Assembly: GCA_032718565.1 (NCBI GenBank)
Contig: JAVGVS010000812.1
Span: 1 to 64,000 of the forward strand
Reading direction: 5' to 3'
Source of the DNA: Distichodus sexfasciatus
Lineage: Eukaryota; Chordata; Actinopteri; Characiformes; Distichodontidae
Length of the DNA: 64,000 nucleotides
The notes below the pieces were generated by a model, which saw only the letters and a list, made by a program, of their open reading frames with translations, made no database searches and was not told where the DNA came from. Shown here piece by piece: positions 30,413 through 42,023 of this stretch (its first letter is position 1; each line of letters begins with the position of its first letter). Both the position numbers and the translations under genes were made by a program.

Positions 30413-31797
30413 TCAATAGAAAGTCTGTGAGGTGCTGAGGCCGCTGGCGCTGCCTCCGTGGCCGGCCTCCGGCACCTTCAACAGCAGGAGGAGAACAAAT
30501 AGGGGCCTGGGGCTCGTCCTCATCTCGCACCCCCACCGGAGTTGCATCCAAAGGCCAGTAGGCGCAAGATGGTCCTGGTGGAGCACCACCACCCTTGCTC
30601 TTCTGCTCAGCTGCACCCAATAAGTCACCTCTGAAAGTTTTTCCAAGACACAGGGGCCTTCCCAGTGGGACATGAGCTTAGGTGACAGCCCCCTCTTTCT
30701 CATAGGGCTGTACACCTTAACCTTTTCCCCAACCCCAAAGTCTCTTCCCTGGGAGTGCACATCATAAGCCCACCGCTGTTTGGAACCAGCTTCCACCAGC
30801 ACCTGGTGGGTGAGCCCATGCATCACACGCAGCCTCTCATGCAGTTGGTACAGGTACTCCAAACCCGGCTTACCAGGCACCTCAGGCAGAGGACCAAACA
30901 CCAAGTCCACAGGCATCTTCCGAACATCAGTGCCACTGGGGTGTATTGTGTCGACTCCTGGACCGCTGTGCAGTACAACCACAGCACCAGCGGCAGGTGG
31001 AGATCTCAGTCTCTCTGGTGTCGGGTGGTCAGCATGGTGGCAAGGGTCAAGGGTCTGGTTGAAGCGCCCCACCAGACCATCACTCTGTGGGTGAAGAGGC
31101 ACCCCCAAATGGGCACAGACCTCTCCAAACACTTCCGCCTCAAAGTTCTGGCCCTGGTCACTGTGCAGCTCCTCTGGAACTCTGAAACAGGAAAACATCT
31201 CATCCACCAGAACGGCAGCCGTAGTCACCGCGCTCTGATCAGGCACTGCATAAACCTCTGACCACTTAGTAAAATAATCGATAGCTACCAACACATAACA
31301 ATTCCCTTTGTCCGTCACCGGAAATGACCCCAGCATGTCCACAGCGACCCGCTCCATTGAAGCACCCACCCGATAATCCTGCAAGGGTGCTCTGGAATGC
31401 CGCAACAGTCCCTTCTGCACGGTGCAGGTGTTGCACCGGTGAACAAACAGAGTCACGTCCGTGTGGCAGCCAGGCCAGTAAAACCGAGCATGCAGGCAGT
31501 TCAGCATCTTTGCAGTGCCGTAACACCCTGCACCCGCGGCACCATGGACCAAAGTGAGCACCACTGTCCACAGGGCCCTCGGAACAACAAGCTGGAGCAT
31601 CATCTTCCGGTTATCCACTTGCGTCCAGTGGCGGTACAACAACTGTCCCAGATGATGAGGTTACTCCACTGGGAAACTAGTGCTTTTAGTTCCTGATCAG
31701 AGATATCTGCCCAAACCGGACACCAATTGGCCTGCACCCACTGCAAAATCTGACCGAGGTTACAGTCTCTATCCTGTTCAATCCTCAGCTGCTGCAC
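30413..31797 (-). pseudogene. gypsy element 3: integrase
   Basis: The tether (31797-31600 frame) reads QILQWVQANWCPVWADIS. The main frame (31642-30413, 409 aa) gives the zinc domain with ARFYWPGCHTDV and CNTCTVQKG. The core follows: AVDMLGSFPVTDKGNCYVLV, IDYFTKWSEVYAVPDQSA and LHSDQGQNFEAEVF, then HPQSDGLVGRFNQTL, and a GPY/F C-terminal module (LMSHWEGPCVLEKL). The first His-pair member appears as Cys (GCYGTAK), and the catalytic Glu of the DDE triad is Gly (DGLVGRFN), so the enzyme would be inactive. Long and nearly open, it is the best preserved pol part of this element. Confidence 0.85.
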
Positions 31798-31884
31798 ACT
31801 CAGCTCTCCAAAACTCTCCGTGCGTGCACTGGAGCATGTTGTATTCCAGCATCAGCAGCAGCACTGTCTTCTGCCTCTGTCCTC

Positions 31885-33036
31885 TCACAGTATCTGCATT
31901 CCACTTCCATGCATGGGCCAGTCTCTTACCATGGCAATCTTGGCTGGGTCAGTGGCTCCTCCTCTCTTACTAATCACATGCCCCAGAAATGCGGTTTCAC
32001 GGCGGAACAGATGGCACTTTTTCGGGTGCAGACGCAGCTTCGCACAGCATATCGCCACAAACACCTCGTAAAGATTGCACAGGTCAGTCTCAAAGTCTCT
32101 AGCGTGTACCAAGAGATCCTCGAGGTAAACCACACAGCGCAAACATGGAATATTTCCAAGCACTTTTTCCATAAGCCGCTCAAATGTGGCCGGCGTGTTG
32201 CATAATCCGAATGGCATGACTCTGAATTGCCATAAACCCTGTCCAATAGTAAACACGGTCTTCGTCCGTGCCTCTGGGGCTAACTCCACCTGCCAGTAGC
32301 CATTTCGGAGGTCCAGCAAGCTGAACCAGGCAGAGACAGACACACAATCCAAAGCCTCATCAATACAAGGAAGCGGGTATGCGTCCTTCCACTTCACCTC
32401 ATTCAGCCGCCGATAATCCACGCAGAACTGCCATGAATTGTCCTTTTTCTTCACCAGGACCACCGGAGCAGATCAAGGACTCTCAGACGGTTCAATCCCC
32501 CCTGCCTCCAGCATTTCCCATATCTTTTGCTCCGCCGGAGCGTGCTTGGCTAGCGGCAAATGATGCAGATGCAGCCGAACAGGTTGCGCGTCCCCAGTGT
32601 CTATGTGATGCTGCGCCAGGTTGGTATCTATGCAGTCTCTCTCATTGGCTGCAAAAATGTCCATAAAACACTCTAAGAGCTCATGCAGTTTCTGTCTCTG
32701 TCCGCTGCTTAGGCCTGTACAGCTCCGCTCAAACAGCTGGTCTACCACCTGCCGCTTTGGTGACGAAGCCCGACGCATTATGTCCCCAGATGGGAGCCCA
32801 GACTGTTCGCATGTCCGCAAGATTGGTGGAGCCAGAGGAACGCTCTGCGGCGCTCTGTGCAGCGGCAGCCACCTGGACCGATCCCCAATCTGTATGCCTG
32901 CCCCGACAATGTCCACAACCACCCCCAAGCGCTGAAATCGAGAGAGAAAGAGAAATGGAGAGAGAGGAATTGATTGAAATTGAGAGAGATTGAAATTGAG
33001 AGAAATGGAGTTGGGGAGAAATGAAAGGAGGGACAA
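31885..33036 (-). pseudogene. gypsy element 3: reverse transcriptase
   Basis: The upstream frame (33036-32473) ends in LLECFMDIFAANERDC and EQKIWEMLEAGGIEPSESP with a TGA where the family has Trp. The next frame reads VLVKKKDNSWQFCVDYRRLN, KDAYPLPCIDEAL, LLDLRNGYWQVEL, MPFGLCNTPATFERLM and VVYLEDLLVH. The catalytic YLDD is YLED. After FLGHVISKRGG..AKIAMVRDWP the RNase H domain is deleted, and the integrase tether follows within about 100 bp. Gag and protease are absent: upstream sequence is a GA-rich repeat. Confidence 0.85.
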
Positions 33037-33215
33037 ATTGAAAATCAGAGAAACAGAGTTGCATCTCTCCTTGGGTTAGAGAGAGAGATGGAGTGGGGGG
33101 GAAGAGAGAGAGAAGGAAAATGGGAGAGATGGAGTTGAAGAGAAAGATGGAGACAGAGAAATGAAGAGTTGGAGATAAGGATGGAGAGAGATGTTAAGAG
33201 ATGGAGATGAAGTGA
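32935..33215. repeat. GA-rich low-complexity tract
   Basis: A purine-rich run of GAGAGA, GAAATGGAGA and GATGGAGT units replaces the region where gag and protease of gypsy element 3 should be. Confidence 0.9.
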
Positions 33216-33405
33216 GAGAGATAGCTATCCCTACTAATTAACACTAAATACGAAACAGTTCATTATCCCGTATTTTGAAAATCTGTCTACATATGGTGTT
33301 TATGCATTATTACATTGGATTTTCCCATGGTTATTGCATAGAAATGTTAAAAGACACTAAAGATTGTCATACAGAAATCTTCCCATAATATCCCACATTA
33401 AAGAG

Positions 33406-33441
33406 TAACAGTTAGGGTGTTGGCCCCATGATCAGAAGGAA
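33406..33441 (+). mobile_element. SINE head fragment
   Basis: CAGTTAGGGTGTTGGCCCCA and TGATCAGAAGG match the 5' head of the SINE at 8421; it breaks off before the B box. Confidence 0.55.
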
Positions 33442-35555
33442 GTGTCCTCTGTGGGAAAGTCATAAATGTGACAAGGAGGTGATAAAAGTGTGGCTTGTTG
33501 CAAAGTTCATAGAAGAACTAACAATCAACCTTTAAAATAGAACCTTTATACATAGTACATGCTTTCTCTTTCCTTGCTCAGCCTTGCACATTTCTCGTTA
33601 TTATTACATGCGAATTCAGATTTGATGTCTCGGACAACCACGGAAAGCAAATCTCTAAAAGAAGTTTGTGGTCACCGTGCAGGGTATGTATGCAATGTGT
33701 CTAATTTATTTAATTTATTTAAATTCAATATATTTAACTGAATTACTTATTGTCATCTTTAGAAATTTGATTTCTTATTTAGCTCTTTCAACAGGCTCAC
33801 CATATTTTTGTTTTGTATAAATGAAAGGTGCTAATTTCTAAATCTGTACGCATAAACCGGCAAGAAACACTTCTTACACTTCTTAAACGTAAACAAACAT
33901 GCATGCGGCACATCAACTTCACCGATAGAATCTCATCTAAAAATCTCAAACAACAAATTCCACCTAAACATAACACAATTCCAACACCAAACACATGAAT
34001 AAACAAAGAACAAAAACACTGCCTATCTACATGGAAGAAATATGGCTGTAGAATCTATACTACTATGGCTAACCATGCATACCATATATCATGTGAAAGC
34101 CAAGACTCCGCAGATTGTGCAGATAATATGATTGGTTCTTTCATGTTCGGCTGTGTTGCATCTTCTTTTATTCCGACCCAGTAACGTTTATGCTGATTCC
34201 ACAGTAATCTCAAGTGTTAACTTTATAATGATACCAAGCATAAAAATAGACATTGTGGTTGCTGAGATATACACATTTTATTTTTTTTAGAGCAAAAATC
34301 TGTTTTAAAAAAAAGCGTTTCAGCGCTTAACAGCTTAAAGGAAAGTGAAGTTGCAGGAACTGGTCTGATTTCCCGTATTGCACCGCAGGCTAGGCAACTT
34401 TGCTTCCTGTTCTTCATTTTCAGCAAGATAAAGGCTCTGAATGCTCACCACTGCTGTTCTCTAAGGGTAAGAATTTTCATCCATTTATTGCAAGCAGCTA
34501 GAAGCTACATTTTATTAATTTCACCATCAACTGTTTATGAGATGAAGCCTTATTAACAGGTAAGAACATGTCAAAATCACATACCTGTAGACATGTAGAC
34601 AGATCAGTGTGCTTAATGTAGTACCTGGGAATTATTGTTTATACGTTATAGCAGGCTGGTCCGTGGACAAACCGGTTTCCCCCTGTATATTAACAATAAA
34701 AGTGGTATAATAAAGAGCATTTCACTGTCAATATCACATAGACAATTAGACAGATTGCTTCATGTAGTGCCTGGGAATTAATTAATGTGTTATAGCAGAG
34801 AGAAAAATTTTGCCAGGCCTCTGCGTAAATAGTTGTTTCCTGTATATTAGCATCAGGAGTGGTGAACTGGTAAATATTTCACAGACAAAAATGACGTAGA
34901 CCTATAGATGGACTAATGTAAATTGAAATTCTTGAAACACTGTCATCTAGCGTATTGATTTCAAATTAGATCGTGAACGTGCATTTTAAGGGGAAACATT
35001 TTTTCAAACTGAATTGCCCGGAACACCTGTTATTCTATTCAGTGTGCATTAAGGCCACATTGCAACTGTCTGACTTTTTTTGGTTTACATTTATTGTTAA
35101 CAACATTTGCAAAATACCATCACCATTAGAGTTAAAATGATCAGATATAACAGTGTATCTTAAATCCTTTGCATTCTACAGTAAAGTTGTCATAAAATTC
35201 AGAATATACCAAATGACTTTCGTCTGAAAGTAGATTGAGGTCATGACCACATGAAAGAATATGAAGAGATATAGTCATTCAAAATTAGACAGTATACATT
35301 TGCGACAACCGCATAAAGTTTAAAACACCAACCACGGCCCCAATTTCAACGCGTCAACATCCTACACAGCCCTTTTTCAAAATTCTAGTATTTAGTGCAC
35401 AATTCTGCTTTGAATTTGCACATAATTTCCAGCAACACAACATATGACGTATCCCCACAACAGCAGCTGGTATTAAGTTATAGCCGTGTTAATATAATAA
35501 TTATTATATTTTTAATAAATAACCTGAAATGTATCCCACTTTTGACATTGCTCTG
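33442..35555. other. non-coding stretch
   Basis: About 2.1 kb of AT-rich sequence in which I recognise no exon, RNA gene or element ends. Two loosely similar blocks around GTAGTGCCTGGGAATTA / GTAGTACCTGGGAATTATT (about 34618 and 34764) hint at an old local duplication. Confidence 0.4.
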
Positions 35556-35559
35556 GTGC

Positions 35560-35735
35560 AGTTGGTGGTGTAACAGTAGGGTGTTCGCCCCGTGAACAGA
35601 AGGTCGCAGGTTGGAATCCAGGACCGGTAAAGTAACCGGTTCTCATGAGCAAGGTACCATCCCCAAGCACTGCTTCCTGGGTGCTTGTTAGCTGCCCACT
35701 GCTTCTTCACGGATGGGTTACATGCAGATATCCGA
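35560..35735 (+). mobile_element. SINE, 5' part (split copy)
   Basis: The head TGGTGTAACAGTAGGGTGTT, a B-box-like GGTTGGAATCC and a body down to CACGGATGGGTTACATGCAG; then it breaks into the foldback sequence. The missing 3' part is found at 43985-44033 in the same orientation. Confidence 0.7.
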
Positions 35736-36340
35736 AATGCAATTCTTACTAGTACAAATGACGTCACTTCTATGGCAGGTCTTCTCTGTTAGATATCCAA
35801 AACGACATTCTTCCTATCTATAATGCACATTTCAGATATCTGAAATACAATTCTTACTAGTACAAATGACGTCACTTCCCCCATTCACATCTAGCGGGTT
35901 TTCTCTTTGAGATATCCAAAACGACGTTCTTCCTATCCACAATGCACATTTCAGACATCTGAAATACAATTCTTACTAGTACAAATGACGTCACTTCTAT
36001 GGCGGGTCTTCTTTTAGATATCCAAAACTACATTCTTCCTATCTACAATGAACATTACAGATATCCGAAATACAATTCTTACTAGGAGAAACTTTCATTT
36101 CAGATATCTTCAATACACTTGTTACTAGTTATAATTCTCATTTTGGATATCAAAAACTTAAAAAACTCTTCAGACATCTATAATGTAATTTTGAATATCT
36201 AAAATTGCATTTTGACTAGTAACAACGGCAATACATATATCTGTTACTGACATTATTACTAGGTAAAATAACATTTCAGACATCTTTAATTAGAATAATG
36301 CCTGGGAACAATGCAATTACAGCTAGTAACAAACATATTT
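35720..36340 (+). repeat. tandem units with ACTAGT / GATATC words (left arm)
   Basis: A unit of about 110-120 bp recurs three times: CAATTCTTACTAGTACAAAT, GACGTCACTTC, GATATCCAAAACGACATTCT, TCCTATCTA, CACATTTCAGATATCTGAAA. Later copies shorten and diverge. Confidence 0.8.
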
Positions 36341-36359
36341 TGGATATCTACTGAAAGAT

Positions 36360-36364
36360 TCATG
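36360..36364. repeat. 5-bp target-site duplication TCATG, left
   Basis: TCATG directly before the left LTR; the same five bases follow the right LTR at 42428-42432. Confidence 0.85.
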
Positions 36365-36775
36365 GGTAACGACAGGCAGGTGAACCTAAGCATGAAGTCG
36401 ATAAAAACCGAATTAAGTATTAGGCACAGGGGTGAATTAATAGAAAAATCGCGGGTTTATTCAGGCGAAGTCAGTACCAAAATGTCTACACAGTCCCTTG
36501 AGGCAAACAATTCCGAATCGTCAGAGGCAGAGGGGTAATCCAAAAACAAGCAAGGGTCAAACCGAAAATAGGCAAAAACCTAAAAGCATTTCGGTCGTAG
36601 CACAAGGCATAATACTTAGCAAATAATAATGGAGACTAAGGGTCTTTAAATACTGGAAGGTGCGTCCCTGATAGGCTAATACTCGGTGGCGTAGATCTGG
36701 TGCGCGGGGTTGCTGTGATCTGGAGCTGGGTCTGGTGAGGTGGGCTCCTCCTGGGTCCTGGGCTGGGCTCTTACA
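36365..36775 (-). repeat. chromovirus 3' LTR
   Basis: On the plus strand it runs GGTAACGACAGGCAGG...GCTCTTACA; the other LTR has TGTAACGAC, so the terminal T is mutated here. It shares CACAAGGCATAA, AATAATGGAGACTAAGGGTC and GGCTAATACTCGGTGGCGTA with the right LTR. Confidence 0.9.
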
Positions 36776-37600
36776 GAGTACCCCCCCTCACGAGGCAGCT
36801 CCTGGCGGCAGGCAGGCATCTTGGGGGCGACCCGATGGGCGAGACCCCGGAGACGATCGGGGTGCTGGGCGTGATCCTCAAGCAGGCTGGGTCCTAAAAT
36901 ATCTTTGCCGCCACCCATGACTGCTCCTCCGGCCCGTATCCTCCCAGTCCACCAGGTACTCGGGGTGCCCGGCGGCAGCTGATCCAGGAGGCGCCACCGG
37001 ACCCGATAGGCAGTGTCACCATCAACTCCAGGCGCCCAGGAGGAGAAGTTGGGACTGGAGGGTGTAGAGCTAGGACGCTTCAACAGGAGGCGTGGAAGGT
37101 AGGTGAGATCTACGGTAGGAAGGGGGCAACTGTAGCCTGTAGGACACTGGGGTAATCTGCGTCGAACCACCTTAGCAGTGTGAAATGTAACTGGGGCGAG
37201 TTTCTTGGAGGCCCGTAGGTGCAGATCCCGAGTTGAAAGCCACCCAGCCCGGCCGAGCCACTGGGGCGGCCGTGCGGCGCCGATCTGCCTGGCGTTTCTG
37301 CTGTTGGATGGCCCGACGGAGATGCATATGGGCGGCCTCCCATACCCTACCGCTGTCCTTGAACCAGTCATCCCGCCGGAACATCAGTGAGCTCGACCTC
37401 CAGAGGAAAAAGCGGGGTTGAAGCAAGGGCGCACTGGGCGAGAGACAGGGACAATGATGGCGTGTGGAGGTTTGCTCATATTCTGCCCAGAAGGTACCTG
37501 GACCAGCTATGCGCACGGTTGTTGGCATAATGGAAGCCCTGAAGCGACCAATCTCCTGGTTGAGCCTCTCCACCTGTGCGTTGCTTTGGGGATGATGGCC
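36676..37600 (-). pseudogene. chromovirus integrase end and chromodomain
   Basis: The 37573-37172 frame reads MERLNQEIGRF, then FWAEYEQTS, DDWFKDSGRVWEAAHMHLRR and QQKRQADRRR from the end of the integrase core and its C-terminal domain. It shifts to the frame 37371-36676 at about 37250 (GWLSTRDLHLR). A chromodomain follows: YRVRWRLLDQ, then a region where the family has the aromatic YLVDWEGY strand but here TPSTWWTGRIRAGG, and DILGPSLLEDHAQHPDR. The final tail runs into the LTR. The chromodomain would direct insertion to marked chromatin. Its aromatic cage is disrupted by frame loss. Confidence 0.75.
36776..36791 (-). promoter_or_regulatory. chromovirus polypurine tract
   Basis: The minus-strand GAGGGGGGGTACTC runs directly into the TGTAAGAGC start of the 3' LTR. 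Confidence 0.7.
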
Positions 37601-38214
37601 TGAGGTGAGCTGACTTTGACCTGATCATGGCATAAGCATACTTCCATACGGGGCGTGAACTGGGGAGCCCGGTCTGAAAACTATGTCTTCGGGATCCGGA
37701 GGCGAAAACACCTCCAGACCAGCAAGTCGGCCATCTCAGGGCAGTGGGGCTTAGGGGAGAGGTATGAGCGGCACATCGAACCTGTCCTGACGACAGCCCG
37801 CGACAGTGAAACCTTCAGACTCGGGTGGTCAGTGATGAAATCTGACCAGGTGGGACCGGGGCGTCGAGGAATAAAGGAGAAGGTTCGAGCAGGCCACTGG
37901 GAGGAGGTTGGCGGGGGTGTCTTGGACTGGCGCCCAGACAGGGCAGGAGACCTGAAGTCAGTGATGTCATCTTCCATAAGGCCACAAAAGCGCTTCTTCA
38001 ACCAAAGGCCAAGGTGCGGAGTGTGTAAGTGCTGGAACCCAGTGGGGCTAGCTGAAGCAAGAGGTACCTCGGAACTCGGCTAGCTTTTACTAGAGATTGG
38101 GGTCTCGGCAGGAGGAGGTCTTGTCGGTTGGCCTCCTCAATCTTAATCCATTATTTCCCTGTTGGGGCCCTAATGCAGTCCCGGGAGGGCGGTGGCAGGA
38201 GGCCAGAGGTGTCC

Positions 38215-39430
38215 CTCCCTCCCTCTTGTTGCGGGACAGGCGCGCCGGCTTTTCACGTTCTTGGACCCGGGAGGCGGTGGGTTACGTGAACCCGAGAAAC
38301 CTGTGGTGAAGAACAGGGCCCACCCGAGCCTGTCGGCGGGGTTGGGGTGCTTTGCTTCACAAGATACTCTGGAGTTCTTGTGGTCCGTGAACACAGTGAG
38401 CAGATTGAATGGCACCTCCCTCGGGCAAGTGTCTCCATTCCTCCAGGGCCAGCTTGACCAACAACTCCGGTCCCCCTCCATAGTTCCTTTCAGCAGGGGA
38501 CAGTTTCGTGAGAGAAAGCGCCGGATGGTTCTGGGGGGTTACCTTGCAGCTGTGAGAGCACCGCTCCTCCAGTTCGATCGTCAACTTGACCTCGAGCAGT
38601 AGTTCAGGGTCTGGGTGGCAGGACTGGGGAGCCAAACAAAGAGCTTTTCTTGAGACTGGAAGGCCTGGGTAGCCAGTGAGTTCCACGCCGGTAAACTGTT
38701 GCCACTCTTGGAGCTTTCGGTTAAAGGGGCGCTTCTTCTCACTGAAACTCGAATAAATGCAGCTGGTAATAGTTGGCAAAACCTAAGCGTTGGGCTCTTG
38801 AGGGTCTTAGGCTCAGGCCACTCCCTTCGGCAGGTTTTCAGCGACTCCATCCTTCCTGCTCCGGCACTGAGGGCGTGGCCAAGGTTGAGGTTAGTGGAAA
38901 GCCCTTACTTCTCACTTCGCGCCAGGAAAGTTCTCGAAAGGCGTTAAGACTCTCTTGACATAGGTGATGTGAGAGGTGAGGTCGGGGAGAAAAAAATGAG
39001 GATGTCGTCAATGTAGATGATGACAAAAATCATCCGCTTATGTCATGAAGACCTAGATCCATGAAGGACTGGAAGCAGAGGGTGCATTGTGAGGCCATAA
39101 GGGACAACCAGATATTCAAAATGGCCTGTGAGTGATGAAGAAGCGGTCTTCCACGTCCTTTGCAGATGCAGATATTGGTTGTATGCGCTCCTGAGGTCTA
39201 GTTTCGTGAAAATGGTGGCATACTGAGCGTTGAGGCTTGAAGGGATAGTGGGGAAGAGAGGATACCGGGAATTTCCTGTGACTTTGACGGGGCACATTAA
39301 TCAATGCAGGGCCCGAAGACCTCCACATCCTTCTTCTCCACAAAAGAATCCAAGCTGACAGGAGGCGTGGGAGCCGGATAATTCCTTTCTCTAGGGCTTC
39401 ATTAATGCTAGGTGTTCATTGCCTTGGTTT
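38215..39430 (-). pseudogene. chromovirus RT/RNase H, first copy of an internal duplication
   Basis: Minus-strand text contains TKLDLRSAYNQYLHL, TGHFEYLVVPYGLTMHP (39297-39043 frame) and CEAKHPNPADRL (RNase H part), with many frame changes. The segment repeats at about 39430-40640 with a period near 1.2 kb (GTTACGTGAACCCG at 38281 and 39474; GGTGTTCATTGCCTTGG at 39411 and 40629). Confidence 0.75.
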
Positions 39431-40640
39431 TCAGGTTGAGACAAAGTCGCCGTTCTTGGACCAGGCGGTGGGAGTTACGTGAACCCGAAACCTGGTGAAG
39501 AACAGGGCCCACCGGAGCCTGTCGGGGTTGAGGTGCTTTGCTTCGCAGGGTACTCTGGAGTTCTTGTGGTCCGTGAACACAGTGAGCAGGTGAATGGCTC
39601 CCTCGAGCAGGTGTCTCCCATTCCTCAGGGCCAGCTTGATGGCCAGCAACTCCAGTCCCCCACTCCTGGGTTCCTTTCAGCAGGGGACAGTTTCCGTGAA
39701 AAGCATGCGGATGGAGTTTCTGGGGGTTACCTTGCCGCTGTGAGCACGCTCCTCCAGTTTCGATCGTCAACCGACCTCGAGCGGTAGTTCAGGGTCTGGG
39801 TGACAGAAGGACTGGGGCGGAAGCGCAAGGCTTTTTCTTGAGAGAGACTGGAAGGCCTGGGTAGCCAGTGAGTTCCCGCGTCAGTAAGCTTGTTGCCACT
39901 CTTGAGGCTCGGTTAAGGGGCCGCCTTCTCACGCAAACTCCAGATAAATCGCTGGTAATAGTTATGCAACCTACAAAGCGTTGGAGCTCCTTGGGGTCTT
40001 GAAGCTCAGGCACTCCCTGCAGAGGTTTTCAGCGACTCCGCCGCTGCTGCTCGACACTGAGGGCGTGACCAAAAAGGTTACTGAGGGTTGGTGGAAGGCG
40101 CGCTTCTCCCTTTCGCGCCACAGGAAATTTCTCTGAAGGCGTTGCAAGACTCTCTTGACATGGGTGATGTGAGAGGTGAGGTCGGGAGAAAAAATGAGGA
40201 TGTCGTCAATGTAGATGATGAAGCAAAATCATCAACATGTCCTTGAGGCCTGTCCATGAAGGACTGGAAGACAGAGGGTGCGTGGCATGGCGAGGCCATA
40301 AGGGACAGCAGATATTCAAATGGCCTCGCCCAGTGATGAAGGCGGTCTTCCCTCGTCCCCTTCCTGAATCACGAATGTGGTTGTAGCGCGCTATGCGGCT
40401 CCTGAGGTCCTAGTTTAAATTGAAAATGGTGGCCTTGCGAAGGCGTTCGAGGAGAAGCGAAGGGATGAGTGGAAGGGATGCGAATTTCACTGTGACTTTG
40501 TTCGGGAGCCGCGGTAATCAATGCAGGGGCCGAGGTACCATCCTTCTTCTCCACAAAAAAAAGAATCCAGAAGCGGTAGGAGGCGTGGAGGGCGGATAAT
40601 TCCTTTCTCTAGGGGCTTCATTAATGTAGGTGTTCATTGC
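39430..40640 (-). pseudogene. chromovirus RT/RNase H, second copy of the duplication
   Basis: Same order as the first copy: SVFQSFMDRPQGHVDDF (RT palm) near 40250 and HCVHGPQELQSTL (RNase H) near 39560, again with single-base indels at homopolymers. Neither copy keeps a readable catalytic box across a single frame. Confidence 0.75.
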
Positions 40641-41096
40641 CTTGGTTTTCCAGAGTTGAGACAAAGTGCATACGACCAGCGATATGAGCATCTGGCAGGA
40701 GGTCGATCGTGCAGTCGCCCAGGAAGCGGTGTGGAGAAGGCCGGGGTCTGGGGTGAAAGCGAAAAGGCGTCCCCGGTGCCAGTATAGGCAAGGCGGGATA
40801 TGGGTGAGAAACGCAGGCTCCTGGGGCTCTCAATAGAGCGTGGTTACGTGCTGGAAGTGATAGGCACTGGTTGAAGCCTGCCGTGAACTCCAGGCTACTT
40901 CATTTCTATCTGTCCAGGATATCCGCGGGTCATGGAGAACTAGCCAGGGGGTGACCTAATATAACGGGATTATGTGGAAGTGAAACCACGAAGAAGGACA
41001 GAGATTGGCGATGTAGAGAACTCCACACTGACCTTACTCTAGTGGAGAGTCTGGCAGGTAATGGCCGTTACTTAAGAGGTCTTCCATCCAAGCCCT

Positions 41097-41303
41097 TCAC
41101 AGGTAATGGGGTTCGCAGAATGAGTTTACTCCTAATTGCCTTGCTAGATGCTCATCCATAAAATTCCCCGCAGCCCAAGTACCGCGCAAGAATACTGTGC
41201 AGGAGAAATGAGCAGTGAAAGACTGATTGGTATGGTGAGTTGCTGGGGAAGTGAAAATAAGAGAACTGGATATGTGGCTCTCTCTGCAGCAGCCAGCGGG
41301 CAT
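41097..41303 (-). pseudogene. chromovirus protease remnant
   Basis: The frame reads TWAAGNFMDEHLARQLGVNS. The family pattern is a D-S-G loop followed by AAGNFMD; the catalytic Asp-Ser-Gly is lost here (GTWAAG). Confidence 0.65.
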
Positions 41304-41479
41304 GCCAGGCCCATAGGCTCCGCCTCCGGCTGCTAAGCGGGAAGAGGCGGAAGAGAGCGTGGCCCGCAGACGTCGGTCGACAGCGAAGGTGGAGCGGCGG
41401 TGTTGGAAAACTGATCACAACTATGGCGGTTTTGGATATCGTTCTAAGTGTTAACATCTCCGCGACATGCGAGTTCGGT

Positions 41480-42005
41480 TTACTGCAGTTCACGATTAGT
41501 CAGCGTCGGAAGATAGTGAGGCGCTGGAGTACGCTCAACGCTCGACGCTGACGTCTTGAGAACTGGAGAGGCCCGAAATCGTGGTCGGACCTCTGTGGTC
41601 GTGGAGCGCTGGTCATGGATGGATTTTTCGGCGGAGGATAGTGAATACTTGGCGAAATGCGGAGATAAGCGTTTCGTAGCGGTCGAGGGCGGGATTGGTC
41701 GTCCAGTGCTGTGGCCGTCAGCGTGCTGCGGTAGTAATGAGAACATGATAAAATGTACCTTAACCGTGTTCGCTGCGGAATTGCTGGCTGGTGTTGATGT
41801 AAGTGAGCATTGCATCAGAATCCTGCATTCGCTGGCCTCGCCTCCACTCTGGTGTGGCATTGCGGTCGTGCTTCGTTAACACTAATTAGCCTTGGCCTCG
41901 GTGGCAGGTTCAGCGCCGCCCGGTGAAGAACATCGCCTTTCAGGCGAGTCGTGTCGCTCGTGCTTGTTCCGCCAGCAACGCTGGCAGAACTCCCGCTGGG
42001 TCCAT
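41480..42005 (-). pseudogene. chromovirus gag remnant
   Basis: A start codon at 42005 on the minus strand, 18 nt past the 5' LTR, opens MDPAGVLPALLAEQARATRL and meets a stop at once. Downstream frames have no recognisable capsid or zinc knuckle. Only about 0.7 kb separates the LTR from the protease, so most of gag has been deleted or scrambled. Confidence 0.5.
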
Positions 42006-42023
42006 TGTGGAAGCGAAGTATTC

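Noticed and set aside
37655..38083. 142-aa plus-strand ORF in the chromovirus
   Set aside because: It is antisense to the pol region of an element whose LTR order, PPT and domains all read on the minus strand.
41480..41879. ORFs of 107 aa (plus) and 126 aa (minus) in the chromovirus gag region
   Set aside because: Neither shows capsid helices or a zinc knuckle; the area is scrambled gag and no protein can be supported.
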